A stretch of 64,000 nt of DNA from UMGS1663 sp963558185 (GTDB taxonomy: Bacteria > Bacillota > Clostridia > TANB77 > CAG-508). The DNA lies in assembly GCA_963558185.1 (NCBI GenBank), contig CAUWFE010000006.1, positions 1 to 64,000 of the forward strand, given 5' to 3'. The stretch's first letter is position 1; each line of letters opens with the position of its first letter. This document shows positions 37,643 to 46,018 of this stretch, one piece after another. A program made the translations under genes and the position numbers. The notes under the pieces are model-generated. The model was given only the letters and a program-made list of their open reading frames with translations, was not told the origin of the DNA and ran no database searches.

Positions 37643-38911
37643 CTAATCTCTTAAGAAATATATTGTATTTACATTAATTGTATTTGCAACTTTTTCTATT
37701 TCTTCTTTTGTTACAGCTTTTATTTTGTTTTTATATTCTTCTATTTCCATATTTGTTCCTGCTATTTCTTGTCCAAAATAATAGCTTATTTCTGAATCTT
37801 GCTCTTCATTTATTCCATCTATTGTAGATAATATTAAATTTTTAGCATTTTGTATATCTTCCTTAGTAAAGTTTCCTTCTTTCATGTCTTTTAATTGTTT
37901 TTGTATAATTTCCAATGCTTTTTTGTAGTTTTGTATTTCTATACCTGCTCTTATGAAAATATTTTCTTTCATTTTTACATAATTAGAGCTAACTGTATAT
38001 GCTAAACTTGCTTTTTCTCTTACATTTTGAAACATTTTAGAGTTTGCTCCTCCTCCTAATATGGCATTATATACCATTGTTACATAATTATAGTCTTTTA
38101 TTTCTTCTTTTTTTGTTGCTGTTAGTCCTAATATAAGTTTACCTTGCGTTACATCTTTGTGTTCTACTATTTCTTTTGGTTCTTTTACTTCTTTTAAGTT
38201 TTCTTCTTGTAATATTTCTATTTTTCTTTCTGGTAGTTCTTGTATTAGTTCATTATTTTTTATATTTTCTATTATTTCATTTTCTATGTTTCCTGAAATA
38301 AAAATATCTATTTTGCAATTTTGTATTAAGTTTTTATATTGCTTATATAAACTTTGTGGTGTCATGTTTTCTAAATCTTCTACATATCCATATCTATATA
38401 GACTATATGATTTATTTTCGTACATATTTTCTATACATTTATCTAATGCATATGCTGCTTTATTATCTATTTTTCCTTCTATTATTTGTTTTATTTTTTC
38501 TTTTTCTGTTTCTACATATTCAGGTTTAAATTGGTCATTTTCTACATATGGATTACATACTATTTCTAATAATGTTTCTATTCCTTTTTGCAATAATTTT
38601 TCTTTTTCTGGTAGATATTCATCTTGTATTATTTCTAAATAAAATTTTAATACTTGATTATCTCCTGTTTTTTCTATTCCGCTATCAAATGCAGCTCCAT
38701 ACATTTCTTCTAAGTTTTCATTTATTTTTTCTTGCGATGGCATCGTTTTACTTCCTCTTTTAAGTAATGTTCCTATTACTGCATTTTCTGTTACATGTTT
38801 TCTTGTAAGAGGTGTTGTTAAAAATATTGCTAATAAATTTGTTTTAAATTTGTTTGTTTGTATTTCATGTAATTGTATCCCGTTTTTTATCATTACTTTT
38901 TTGTTGCTCAT
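37643..38911 (-). CDS. M16 family protein, non-catalytic subunit (YmfF-like)
   Basis: 422 aa with M16 fold features (IGTLLKRGSKTMPSQEKINENLEEMYGA..., TYPICAL C-half RKSSLAYTV-like motif VREKASLAYTVSSNY) but no HxxEH zinc motif in the N-terminal lobe. It is therefore the presumed inactive partner of the downstream peptidase, as in YmfF/YmfH and mitochondrial processing peptidase pairs. GGAG precedes the ATG. The two genes form an operon ending at the hairpin at 36217. Confidence 0.82.
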   Translation of the reverse strand: MSNKKVMIKNGIQLHEIQTNKFKTNLLAIFLTTPLTRKHVTENAVIGTLLKRGSKTMPSQEKINENLEEMYGAAFDSGIEKTGDNQVLKFYLEIIQDEYLPEKEKLLQKGIETLLEIVCNPYVENDQFKPEYVETEKEKIKQIIEGKIDNKAAYALDKCIENMYENKSYSLYRYGYVEDLENMTPQSLYKQYKNLIQNCKIDIFISGNIENEIIENIKNNELIQELPERKIEILQEENLKEVKEPKEIVEHKDVTQGKLILGLTATKKEEIKDYNYVTMVYNAILGGGANSKMFQNVREKASLAYTVSSNYVKMKENIFIRAGIEIQNYKKALEIIQKQLKDMKEGNFTKEDIQNAKNLILSTIDGINEEQDSEISYYFGQEIAGTNMEIEEYKNKIKAVTKEEIEKVANTINVNTIYFLRD

Positions 38912-38983
38912 AGTTTCTCCTTCTTCCTTTATAATTTATTTATTATTATAATATAATTTTTAAAATTTATACAGTTTTTTGCA

Positions 38984-39030
38984 TAAAAAAAGGCAATGCC
39001 CAGTAATTTTTATTTACTTACATTTGCCTA
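38984..39030 (-). terminator. Terminator of yqeY
   Basis: AGGCAAATG, an inner AGTAA/TTACT helix, CATTGCCTTTTTTT on the minus strand, just after the yqeY stop. Confidence 0.75.
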
Positions 39031-39038
39031 TTTTTATT

Positions 39039-39479
39039 TTATGCTAATAATTTTTTTACTACTTCATTTATGGTTTTTCCATCTGCTCTTGCACCAATTT
39101 GCTCTTTTGCTGCTTTCATTACTTTTCCCATGTCTTTTATAGATGTGGCTTCAACTTGTGCAATTATTTTTTTAATATTTTCTTCTAATTCTTCTTGTGT
39201 TAATTGTTTTGGTAAGTATTCTTGTAAAACTTCTATTTCTTCATTTATTTGTGATATTAAATCTTCTCTTCCACTTTTTTCATAGTCTGCTAATGAATCT
39301 TTACGTTTTTTTGATTCTTTAGCTATAATTTCTATTATTTGCTCATCATTTAATTCTATTTGTTTATCTTTTTCTATTTGCAATATTGCTGCTCTTACCA
39401 TTTGAATTACATTTTTTCTTATAACATTTTTATCTTTCATTGAATTTTTTAAATCTTCTAATAATTTTTCTTTTAACAT
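39039..39479 (-). CDS. yqeY: GatB/YqeY-domain protein
   Basis: 146 aa. It shows LKEKLLEDLKNSMKDKNVIRKNVIQMVRAAI, YLPKQLTQEELEENIKKII and IKDMGKVMKAAKEQIGARADGKTINEVVKKLL, the full YqeY signature. This domain also forms the tRNA-binding tail of GatB. YqeY itself is of uncertain function and is commonly found directly after rpsU, as here. The start at 39479 follows AGGAGG; an ATG at 39527 lies upstream of that site within the preceding terminator region and is not used. Confidence 0.9.
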   Translation of the reverse strand: MLKEKLLEDLKNSMKDKNVIRKNVIQMVRAAILQIEKDKQIELNDEQIIEIIAKESKKRKDSLADYEKSGREDLISQINEEIEVLQEYLPKQLTQEELEENIKKIIAQVEATSIKDMGKVMKAAKEQIGARADGKTINEVVKKLLA

Positions 39480-39525
39480 ATAGAAACCTCCTATTTTAAT
39501 ATATTTTTCACTATCCATTATATGC

Positions 39526-39560
39526 AAAAAACGCTTTCCTTATATGGAAAACGCCTTTTT
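39526..39560 (-). terminator. Hairpin between rpsU and yqeY
   Basis: GGCGTTTTCC, short loop, GGAAAGCGTTTTTT on the minus strand, eight bases past the S21 stop. It is probably a partial terminator that lowers yqeY expression relative to S21. Confidence 0.75.
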
Positions 39561-39568
39561 ATTATGTA

Positions 39569-39739
39569 CTAAAATTTTCTTTTTCTTGCTGCCTCTGATT
39601 TTTTCTTTCTCTTTACACTTGGTTTTTCATAATGCTCTCTTTTACGTACTTCTTGAAGTACTCCATTTCTTGCACATTGTCTTTTAAACCTTTTTAAGGC
39701 ATCTTCTATATTACCATTATTAACTTTAATTTCTGACAC
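39569..39739 (-). CDS. rpsU: Ribosomal protein S21
   Basis: 56 aa, starting with GTG seven bases after AAGGAGGGG. The sequence SEIKVNNGNIEDALKRF, then KRQCARNGVLQEVRKREHYEKPS, and a basic KRKKKSEAARKRKF tail is that of the small-subunit protein S21, which helps initiation near the 3' end of 16S rRNA. A strong promoter lies about 80 bases upstream and yqeY follows. Confidence 0.95.
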   Translation of the reverse strand: MSEIKVNNGNIEDALKRFKRQCARNGVLQEVRKREHYEKPSVKRKKKSEAARKRKF

Positions 39740-39820
39740 TAATATTCCCCTCCTTCCAGTAATTACACTTTATACGTGTGGGATATTGGAGTTTTTCTTT
39801 CTCTCCACCATATGTTTAGT

Positions 39821-39850
39821 ATTATACCTTAAATTGTTATTTCTTGTCAA
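39821..39850 (-). promoter_or_regulatory. Strong sigma-A promoter of rpsU
   Basis: Perfect TTGACA and perfect TATAAT with an 18-nt spacer. The leader of roughly 75 nt that follows contains a GTGGAGAG...CTCCA pairing and could fold. Confidence 0.8.
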
Positions 39851-39915
39851 TAATTATTTGATATTTTTTATTTTTTGCACACTTTTGCATATTTAATTGT
39901 CTTTTTTTACTATTT

Positions 39916-41034
39916 TTAATGTATTATTTTTAATTCATAATTCATATTTCCTAAGCCTATCTTTTCACCATGTTCTAGCATTACTCTCCAATTTGTTTCA
40001 GGATGACTAATGTTAAAATAGTCTTTTTCTTTGTTATGTATTTCTTGTTTATTTCCTATTGAACTATTTTGGAATGCTTCTTGTTTGTTTACCAAGTCTG
40101 CACTTGCCATGTCGATTGCTACTGGGTCAAATGATGCTAACATTCCTATATTTGGCACTATTGGTGCATCATTTTCACTGTGGCAATCACAATTTGGAGA
40201 TACATCTGTAATTATATTTATATGGAATTGTGGTCTATCTTTTACAACTGCTAATGTATATTCTGCCATTTTTTTATTTAAAATATCAAAACTTTCATCT
40301 TTAGCAGGTTTTATTGCATCAAAGTTGCACACTCCTATACATCTTCCGCAACCTACACATTTATTATGGTCTATTTGTATTTTTCCTGATTCATTATATG
40401 AAATAGCTCCATGTGCACATTGTGAAAAGCATCTTTTACATCCTACACATTTTTGTAAATCTGGATATGGCTTTCCTGCACTATGCATTTCCATTTTTCC
40501 TGCTCTTGAGCCACAGCCCATTCCTATATTTTTAATTGCTCCTCCAAAACCTGTCATTTCATGCCCTTTAAAATGTGATAATGACACTATTATGTCTGCA
40601 TCCATGATTGCTCTACCTATTTTTGCATTTTTTACATATTCTCCATTTACTGGTACTTCTACATCATCTGTTCCTTTTAAGCCATCTGCAATAATTACTT
40701 GACATCCTGTAGAAAATGGTGAAAATCCGTTTTCATAAGCTGATTCTATATGTTCTAATGCATTTTTTCTTCTTCCCACATATAAGGTGTTACAGTCTGT
40801 TAAAAATGGCTTACCATCTAATTCTTTTACATAATCCGCTACTACTTTTGCATAGTTTGGTCTTAAAAAAGCTAAGTTCCCTGGTTCTCCAAAATGAAGC
40901 TTTATTGCAGTAAATCTGTTATGAAAATCTATATTTTCAAATCCTGCTGATTTCATTAATATATGTAGTTTTTGTAATAAATTTTTGCCTGGATAGGCTC
41001 TAAAATCTGTAAAATATACTTTTGATTTTTCCAT
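39916..41034 (-). CDS. DUF362 protein with two [4Fe-4S] ferredoxin motifs
   Basis: 372 aa. The DUF362 domain (about 1-185 and 280-345; AIKLHFGEPGN, SLSHFKGHEMTGFGGAIKNIGMG) brackets a bacterial ferredoxin module with CVGCKRCFSQC and CVGCGRCIGVC, each four cysteines of a 4Fe-4S cluster (the fourth Cys of each pattern is C-A-H and C-N-F). Proteins of this type are widespread in anaerobes and are thought to be cytosolic redox proteins; the substrate is not known. It is monocistronic. The ribosome site AGAGAGG lies before the ATG. Confidence 0.85.
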   Translation of the reverse strand: MEKSKVYFTDFRAYPGKNLLQKLHILMKSAGFENIDFHNRFTAIKLHFGEPGNLAFLRPNYAKVVADYVKELDGKPFLTDCNTLYVGRRKNALEHIESAYENGFSPFSTGCQVIIADGLKGTDDVEVPVNGEYVKNAKIGRAIMDADIIVSLSHFKGHEMTGFGGAIKNIGMGCGSRAGKMEMHSAGKPYPDLQKCVGCKRCFSQCAHGAISYNESGKIQIDHNKCVGCGRCIGVCNFDAIKPAKDESFDILNKKMAEYTLAVVKDRPQFHINIITDVSPNCDCHSENDAPIVPNIGMLASFDPVAIDMASADLVNKQEAFQNSSIGNKQEIHNKEKDYFNISHPETNWRVMLEHGEKIGLGNMNYELKIIH

Positions 41035-41249
41035 AAAAAACCTCTCTTTTCTTTTTTGATTATCTTATTACAAAATGAGGTAAATTGCAATATTGTGCAT
41101 ACATATAATACAAGAATTATTTTAAATTGAAATATCCTAAAAATAATTTTACCTTATAGTTACCTTTCCATTACTTTGATATTTTGAAATATTATTTTTT
41201 ATATAACAAATTATTTATTAGTATTTCATAATGCATTTTAGTTTTCTTA

Positions 41250-42164
41250 CTAATCATTAATAATATTTTTTTTACTATAATTTTGATATTTTTCTGAATT
41301 TAAGATTTTCGTATCTACATCTTCATCTTTTACTATATTTTCATAGAAATTATATATTTCTTCTCTATAAAATTCTCCATAATCTTCGTTAACTACTCTT
41401 ACAGTAATAAGACTAGTTTTGTCTATCCAAGTATCTCTATAGCTATTCTTATTGCCAAGTCTAATTACATAGCAGTCCATTCCATTATATCTTTCTTCTC
41501 TCATGGAAAGTGCTAAATTATAAATTGTAGATGCTAATTTTTTATAATTAACTATTTCAGAAAATACCCCTATTGTTCTACCTTTTGTTTCTTCAATAAA
41601 GTCTTGCTTGTAATATTCTATTGTTTTTAGCTTGTCATATACACATATCTTTTCATAGCTATTATCTGCATAAAATTTAATACTATCTTCATCTTCTATC
41701 TTATATTTTCCATCTTTGTAATAATAATTTTGTTCATGTTCCATATAACTATCTATTTTTAAATTTTTTTGTATTGTTTTAACAGTTAATTTGTAATTAT
41801 CTAATTTTTTCATATATTCTATTTTGCTATATGCTTTATCTATTATATCGGCTGTTCTTTGGTATTTTACAAATAGTATTAAACCTATAGATATAATAGC
41901 TATAAAAATAACTATTAAACTTATTTTCAATATACTAATATGTCTATGGATTTTTCTAAACTGGTTAACAACAAGCGTATCTTTTTCTTTTTCTACAATA
42001 TTCTCATTATATACTTTTGATTCCATGTTTTTATAATACTCGTTGCAGTCATCACATATTTTTAAATGATTCTCAACAAATTTTTTACTTCCTTTATTTA
42101 TTAAATTTTCCCTAAATGGTATTGCTAGATCTTTTACAATTTCACATTCGTTATCCTTATTCAT
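41250..42164 (-). CDS. Zinc-finger anti-sigma factor
   Basis: 304 aa. The N-terminal zf-HC2-type anti-sigma domain contains ENHLKICDDCNEYY, the H-x3-C-x2-C zinc motif. A transmembrane helix (about 78-100) separates it from a C-terminal external domain (about 110-304) of unknown fold that may sense the signal. It should bind the sigma factor encoded just upstream, whose stop it overlaps by eight bases. Such overlap usually ensures equal synthesis of the two. No site protease is nearby. Confidence 0.82.
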   Translation of the reverse strand: MNKDNECEIVKDLAIPFRENLINKGSKKFVENHLKICDDCNEYYKNMESKVYNENIVEKEKDTLVVNQFRKIHRHISILKISLIVIFIAIISIGLILFVKYQRTADIIDKAYSKIEYMKKLDNYKLTVKTIQKNLKIDSYMEHEQNYYYKDGKYKIEDEDSIKFYADNSYEKICVYDKLKTIEYYKQDFIEETKGRTIGVFSEIVNYKKLASTIYNLALSMREERYNGMDCYVIRLGNKNSYRDTWIDKTSLITVRVVNEDYGEFYREEIYNFYENIVKDEDVDTKILNSEKYQNYSKKNIIND

Positions 42165-42639
42165 TTTTTAGTTCCTCCTTCAATTTGATTTTTGCTCGAT
42201 AAAAAGTAATTTTTGCCCATTCTTCTGATCTTTCCATAATTGCTCCAATTTCCTTAAAAGTTAAATTTGTACCTATTCTTAAATAAACAACTTCTTTTGA
42301 CTTCTCATCTAGTTTATGCAATTGCTTATATACATTGAATAATTCTTCTTTGCTTAAATAATCTTCTTCAGAAGAATTTGCAAGTAAATAACTTTCATCA
42401 AAATTTTCTATTTGCATTTCTTTCATTCTTTTTGTTTTTTTATAATAATCAAACCATTTATTTTTAGCAATTTTGCAAAGCCATGTTTTTAAACTAGATT
42501 CATTCTTAAATTTATTAATATTTTTAACAGCACTATAGAAGGTTTCTTGCATCAATTCTTCTGCAATATCCGTATTATTAGAAAGAGAAAATAAGTAATT
42601 GTATATTATTTTAGAATATTCTTTATATATTTCTTCCAT
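42157..42639 (-). CDS. ECF-type RNA polymerase sigma factor
   Basis: 160 aa. Region 2 (LFSLSNNTDIAEELMQETFYSAVKNI and LKTWLCKIAKNKWFDYYKK) and region 4 (LDEKSKEVVYLRIGTNLTFKEIGAIM and WAKITFYRAKIKLKEEL) are complete, with the variable linker between. It directs polymerase to stress or envelope promoters when the anti-sigma factor releases it. GGAGG precedes the ATG. A sequence resembling an ECF promoter lies directly upstream, so self-activation is likely. Confidence 0.9.
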   Translation of the reverse strand: MEEIYKEYSKIIYNYLFSLSNNTDIAEELMQETFYSAVKNINKFKNESSLKTWLCKIAKNKWFDYYKKTKRMKEMQIENFDESYLLANSSEEDYLSKEELFNVYKQLHKLDEKSKEVVYLRIGTNLTFKEIGAIMERSEEWAKITFYRAKIKLKEELKNE

Positions 42640-42660
42640 TTTTCCTCCTTTCCTATAAAT

Positions 42661-42691
42661 ATAGACTACACAAAATGTATTTAGTTACAAA
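42661..42691 (-). promoter_or_regulatory. Candidate ECF-type autoregulated promoter
   Basis: On the minus strand TTTGTAAC is followed about 16 bases later by GTCTA. An AAC-type -35 and GTC-type -10 are the general ECF pattern. It lies 22 bases before the sigma factor start. Confidence 0.35.
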
Positions 42692-42902
42692 TATTATATA
42701 TTTTTTTAGCATATTAAACTATTTTTGTATCTTTTTATGTTATTTTCCTTAGTTATGTTAAAATTATTATATCATTTTTCATATATAAGAAAAGTTGTTT
42801 CACCAAATGTGTATTTTGCTTTGCATATATTCACAGATTAAGGAAACTTAAACCTTATAATATAGCAAAAATCTTCGATTTTTCCTATATTATAAAAAAG
42901 TA

Positions 42903-42948
42903 GTGTGAAATTTGACTTTTAAATGTCATCTTTCACACTTTTTATATT
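42903..42948 (-). terminator. Terminator of the ABC importer operon
   Basis: AAAAAGTGTGAAA, about 20-nt loop, TTTCACACTACTTTTTT on the minus strand, about 85 bases past the substrate-binding protein stop. Confidence 0.65.
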
Positions 42949-43031
42949 ATAACATCACTTATGCACACCTCATAAATCTTTCTTCTTCACCTTTTTCTTT
43001 CATATAACTCTTTACAGTCATTAAAGATTTA

Positions 43032-44048
43032 TTAATTTTCATTATATACTTCAATTGCAAATTTATTGTTTACTATTTTATCAAATGGTGCTTTTTGCTT
43101 TAATTCTCCTGCCTCTTCCATAATTGTTTGTAATAAATTAAATGATTCTTCTTTCATTTCTGGTGTTTCTTTCCAAGCTTCTATTTTTTTATATTGTTCT
43201 AATGAATTTTCTAATTGTTCTATAGATGTATCTGGGAAAAATTCTTGTATTGATTCTGCTATTTCTTTTGAGTTATGTTCTTTTACCCATTTTTGTGCTT
43301 TATATATTGCTTTTGTAAATTTTTTTATTATTTCATTGTTATTCTCTATATAACTTTTTTTAGCAAAATATGCTGTATATGGTATTTCTCCACTTTCTTC
43401 CCCTATTGAAGCTACTATATATCCTTTTCCTACTTGCTGGGTTAAACTTGCTGTTGGTTCAAATAATGTTACATAGTCAGCTGTTCCTCCTGAAAAGGCT
43501 CCTGCCATTAAATCAAATTTTATACTATCGTCTAATATAACATCTGTTTCTGGATTAATTCCATTTTTCTTTAATATATATTCTAAAGTCATATATGGAA
43601 CCCCTCCTTTTCTTCCTGGTATTATTGTTTTTCCTTTTACATCTTCCCAATTAAAATTTTCATTTTTATTCCTACTTATTAAAAATGAACCGTCTTTTTG
43701 TGTTAATTGTGCAAATACTTGTGTATAATCTTCTTTTCCTTCGTTATATACATATATTGAAGCTTCTGGTCCTGCAAATCCTATATCACTTTGACCTGCT
43801 AATACTGCTGTCATTACTTTATCTGCTCCTTGACCTGTTGTAATTTCAATTTCTAAACCTTGTTCCTTCATAAAACCTTCTGAAATTGCTACATATTGTG
43901 GTGCGTAAAATACTGAACGTGTTACCTCATTTAACTGTATTTTACTTAGCTTTTCTTGTGTTTTAGTATTTCTAAATATTAGGCATGTGCCTAATAATAT
44001 TCCTAGAAGTACTATTGATATTACAATATATATTAATTTTTTATTCAC
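43032..44048 (-). CDS. NMT1/SsuA-type substrate-binding protein
   Basis: About 338 aa. A membrane or lipoprotein-like N-terminus (LIYIVISIVLLGILLGTC) precedes a periplasmic-binding-like fold of the NMT1/THI5/SsuA group: VTRSVFYAPQYVAISEGFMKEQGLEIEI, then GADKVMTAVLAGQSDIGFAG, typical of importers for sulfonates, nitrate or pyrimidine precursors of thiamine. The substrate cannot be told from sequence. I prefer the GTG at 44048; an ATG at 44060 abuts the AAAGGA site too closely and one at 44111 lacks a ribosome site. It follows permease and ATPase genes in one operon. Confidence 0.85.
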   Translation of the reverse strand: MNKKLIYIVISIVLLGILLGTCLIFRNTKTQEKLSKIQLNEVTRSVFYAPQYVAISEGFMKEQGLEIEITTGQGADKVMTAVLAGQSDIGFAGPEASIYVYNEGKEDYTQVFAQLTQKDGSFLISRNKNENFNWEDVKGKTIIPGRKGGVPYMTLEYILKKNGINPETDVILDDSIKFDLMAGAFSGGTADYVTLFEPTASLTQQVGKGYIVASIGEESGEIPYTAYFAKKSYIENNNEIIKKFTKAIYKAQKWVKEHNSKEIAESIQEFFPDTSIEQLENSLEQYKKIEAWKETPEMKEESFNLLQTIMEEAGELKQKAPFDKIVNNKFAIEVYNEN

Positions 44049-44120
44049 TTTTAATCTCATTCCTTTCTTGCTTTTGCTAGCACAATGTCTGTATAAGCAT
44101 ACATTTTTCATATAAAAAAA

Positions 44121-44915
44121 TTATACACTTTTCTTTTTTCTTGTTAGTAACTTTTCTAATAATATTACTGCTTCGTATAAAATAGCTGCTACTATTGCTA
44201 GAATAATAACACTTGCCATTACTAAGTCTAATTGAAATACTTGCCCTCCATATACAATTAAATATCCAAGTCCAGCCTTAGATACCAAAAATTCTCCTGT
44301 TATTACTCCTACTAATGATAGCCCTATGTTTACTTTTAATGAATTTAAAAATGTTTCTTTATTGGCTGGTATTACAATTTTTGTTAATATTTGAAATTTA
44401 CTAGCTCCAAATGTTTTGGCCATTTTTATTAATTCTTTGTCTGTATTTAAAAATCCATTTTCTATTTCTAATACTGTTACTACTAAAGAAATTGCTAATG
44501 CCATAAAAATTATTGCATTTGTTCCAGCTCCTACCCATATAATTATAACTGGTCCTAATGCTACTTTTGGTAAACTATTTAATACTACTAAAAATGGATC
44601 CATTATTCTTGCTAAAAAATTAGACCACCATAACATTACTGCAATTATTGCTCCTAAAAATGTTCCTAATAAAAAGCCTACAATTGTTTCAATACATGTT
44701 ACTCGTATATGTTCCCATAGTCCGTTTTGAGACAGGTTTACTACTGTGTTCCACATTCTAGATGGACTGCTCATAATGAAACTATCTATTATTCCTAGAT
44801 TTGCCAATACTTCCCATAAAATAATAAAAATAAGTATAATACTAATCTGTATAAAGAAGATTCCGTATTTTTCTCTTTTTATTTTTTTTAAATATTTTTT
44901 CCTTTCATCACTCAT
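44121..44915 (-). CDS. NitT/TauT-family ABC permease
   Basis: 264 aa with six membrane helices and the cytoplasmic EAA-type loop (INKELIKMAKTFGASKFQILTKIVIPA in essence), which docks on the ATPase. The N-terminal IILWEVLANLGIIDSFIMSSPSRMWNT matches SsuC/TauC-type permeases. It overlaps the start of the ATPase stop region by eight bases, which indicates coupled translation. Confidence 0.9.
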   Translation of the reverse strand: MSDERKKYLKKIKREKYGIFFIQISIILIFIILWEVLANLGIIDSFIMSSPSRMWNTVVNLSQNGLWEHIRVTCIETIVGFLLGTFLGAIIAVMLWWSNFLARIMDPFLVVLNSLPKVALGPVIIIWVGAGTNAIIFMALAISLVVTVLEIENGFLNTDKELIKMAKTFGASKFQILTKIVIPANKETFLNSLKVNIGLSLVGVITGEFLVSKAGLGYLIVYGGQVFQLDLVMASVIILAIVAAILYEAVILLEKLLTRKKKSV

Positions 44916-45657
44916 TTTCTTTTCCTCCTAACTGTTTCCATATATAGTCAAAATATTTGCTAAATTTTGGACTTTCTCTACAATTTATAGGAGTTCTATT
45001 TTCCATTTCAAAGTCAATTTTTACCCTATCTTTTATTACAGCAGGACGATTTGAAAGAATTAATATTCTATCTGACATGCTTATTGCTTCTGAAATATCA
45101 TGTGTTACCATTAATGTAGTTATATGTTCTTTTTTTAATATTTCATAAATATCTTTTGTAACCATTATTCTTGTTTGATAATCTAATGCTGAAAAAGCTT
45201 CATCTAACAATAATATTTCTGGCTTTCTTGCTAATGTTCTAATTAATGCAGCTCTTTGTCTCATTCCTCCTGATAGTTGGCTTGGGTATTTATCTTTAAA
45301 TTCATATAAATGATATTTCTTTAGCAATTCTATTACATAGTTTTCGTTTTCTTTTGTCTTCATCTTTTTTATTTCTAAGCCAAATATAACATTTTGATAT
45401 ATTGTTCTCCATTCTAGTAAATTATCTTTTTGCAACATATATCCTATTTCTTTATCACATATTACTTTTCCGCTTGTCTTTTCTTCTAAACCTGCTAAAA
45501 TTGATAAGATAGTTGATTTTCCGCATCCACTTGGACCAATAATACTAACAAATTCTCCTTTTTTTATAGAAAATGTTATGTCTTTTAGTGCTTCTATTTC
45601 TCCATTTTTGGCTTGATACCTTTTCGTTATGTTTTCTACTTTTAAAATTTCATTCAT
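44908..45657 (-). CDS. NitT/TauT-family ABC ATPase
   Basis: 249 aa. Walker A is GPSGCGKS, the Q-loop lies in MLQKDNLLEWRT, the signature motif is LSGGMRQR, Walker B is ILLLDEAFSALD and the switch His is in VTHDISEA, all intact. It is the first gene of the importer operon and has a GGGGG ribosome site. A series of hairpins lies in the leader region upstream. Confidence 0.93.
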   Translation of the reverse strand: MNEILKVENITKRYQAKNGEIEALKDITFSIKKGEFVSIIGPSGCGKSTILSILAGLEEKTSGKVICDKEIGYMLQKDNLLEWRTIYQNVIFGLEIKKMKTKENENYVIELLKKYHLYEFKDKYPSQLSGGMRQRAALIRTLARKPEILLLDEAFSALDYQTRIMVTKDIYEILKKEHITTLMVTHDISEAISMSDRILILSNRPAVIKDRVKIDFEMENRTPINCRESPKFSKYFDYIWKQLGGKENE

Positions 45658-45755
45658 TGTTTTCCCCCTTTTTATCTTTTTTGTATCTCTCCTATTATAT
45701 TTTATGTAACTTATATGTTTATGTGTTACTTGTTTTTACTTGAATTTTTGTCTAG

Positions 45756-45819
45756 AACAAAAGAGGCATGATTAATATTTTTCGACATTTTTAATAACTT
45801 TTCATGCCTCTTATTTGTT
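45756..45819 (-). terminator. Possible leader attenuator ahead of the ABC importer
   Basis: A perfect 10-bp stem AAGAGGCATG/CATGCCTCTT with outer ACAAA/TTTGT pairing and T-rich 3' side, about 100 bases upstream of the ATPase start. It could be an attenuator if transcription begins upstream, or the end of a separate small transcript. Confidence 0.4.
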
Positions 45820-45913
45820 CGCCCGCCAAATTTTATGAAATAAAATTTGTGTGGAATGTTTAGCAAAGCTTTTTATATAATAGGAAAGTTCTCCAAACTT
45901 TCCTATTATATAA

Positions 45914-45944
45914 AAAAAAGCGGAATAAGTTCCGCCTTTATAAT
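45914..45944 (-). terminator. Terminator of the fic gene
   Basis: AAGGCGGAA, short loop, TTCCGCTTTTTTTT on the minus strand. Confidence 0.85.
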
Positions 45945-46018
45945 ATTTAATTATATTCTTTAGTTTTACTAAAAAACTATATCTCTTATTTGCATTTTAC
46001 TCTGCCACTACTCTGCCA

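Larger units (their letters stand above)
42640..43031. other. 392-base intergenic region with two large hairpins
   Basis: Between the sigma factor start and the transporter stop. It holds the candidate ECF promoter, an inverted repeat at 42855-42895 (19-nt arms with one mismatch) and the importer terminator at 42903-42948. I see no convincing gene. Confidence 0.6.
45658..46018. other. 361-base intergenic region with four successive hairpins
   Basis: From the Fic stop toward the importer start (minus strand): a terminator at 45915-45943, a 19-bp perfect hairpin at 45872-45914, a 10-bp hairpin at 45826-45851 (CAAATTTTAT/ATAAAATTTG), and a long hairpin at 45756-45819 (AAGAGGCATG/CATGCCTCTT followed by TTGTT). 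I recognise no known riboswitch. Confidence 0.6.

Noticed and set aside
42968..43030. 20-codon minus-strand frame (MTVKSYMKEKGEEERF...) after the substrate-binding protein
   Set aside because: No ribosome site and no supporting context; kept only as a note.
45658..45830. TPP riboswitch ahead of the NMT1/SsuA-type importer
   Set aside because: The conserved CTGAGA and related TPP segments are absent; only simple hairpins are visible.
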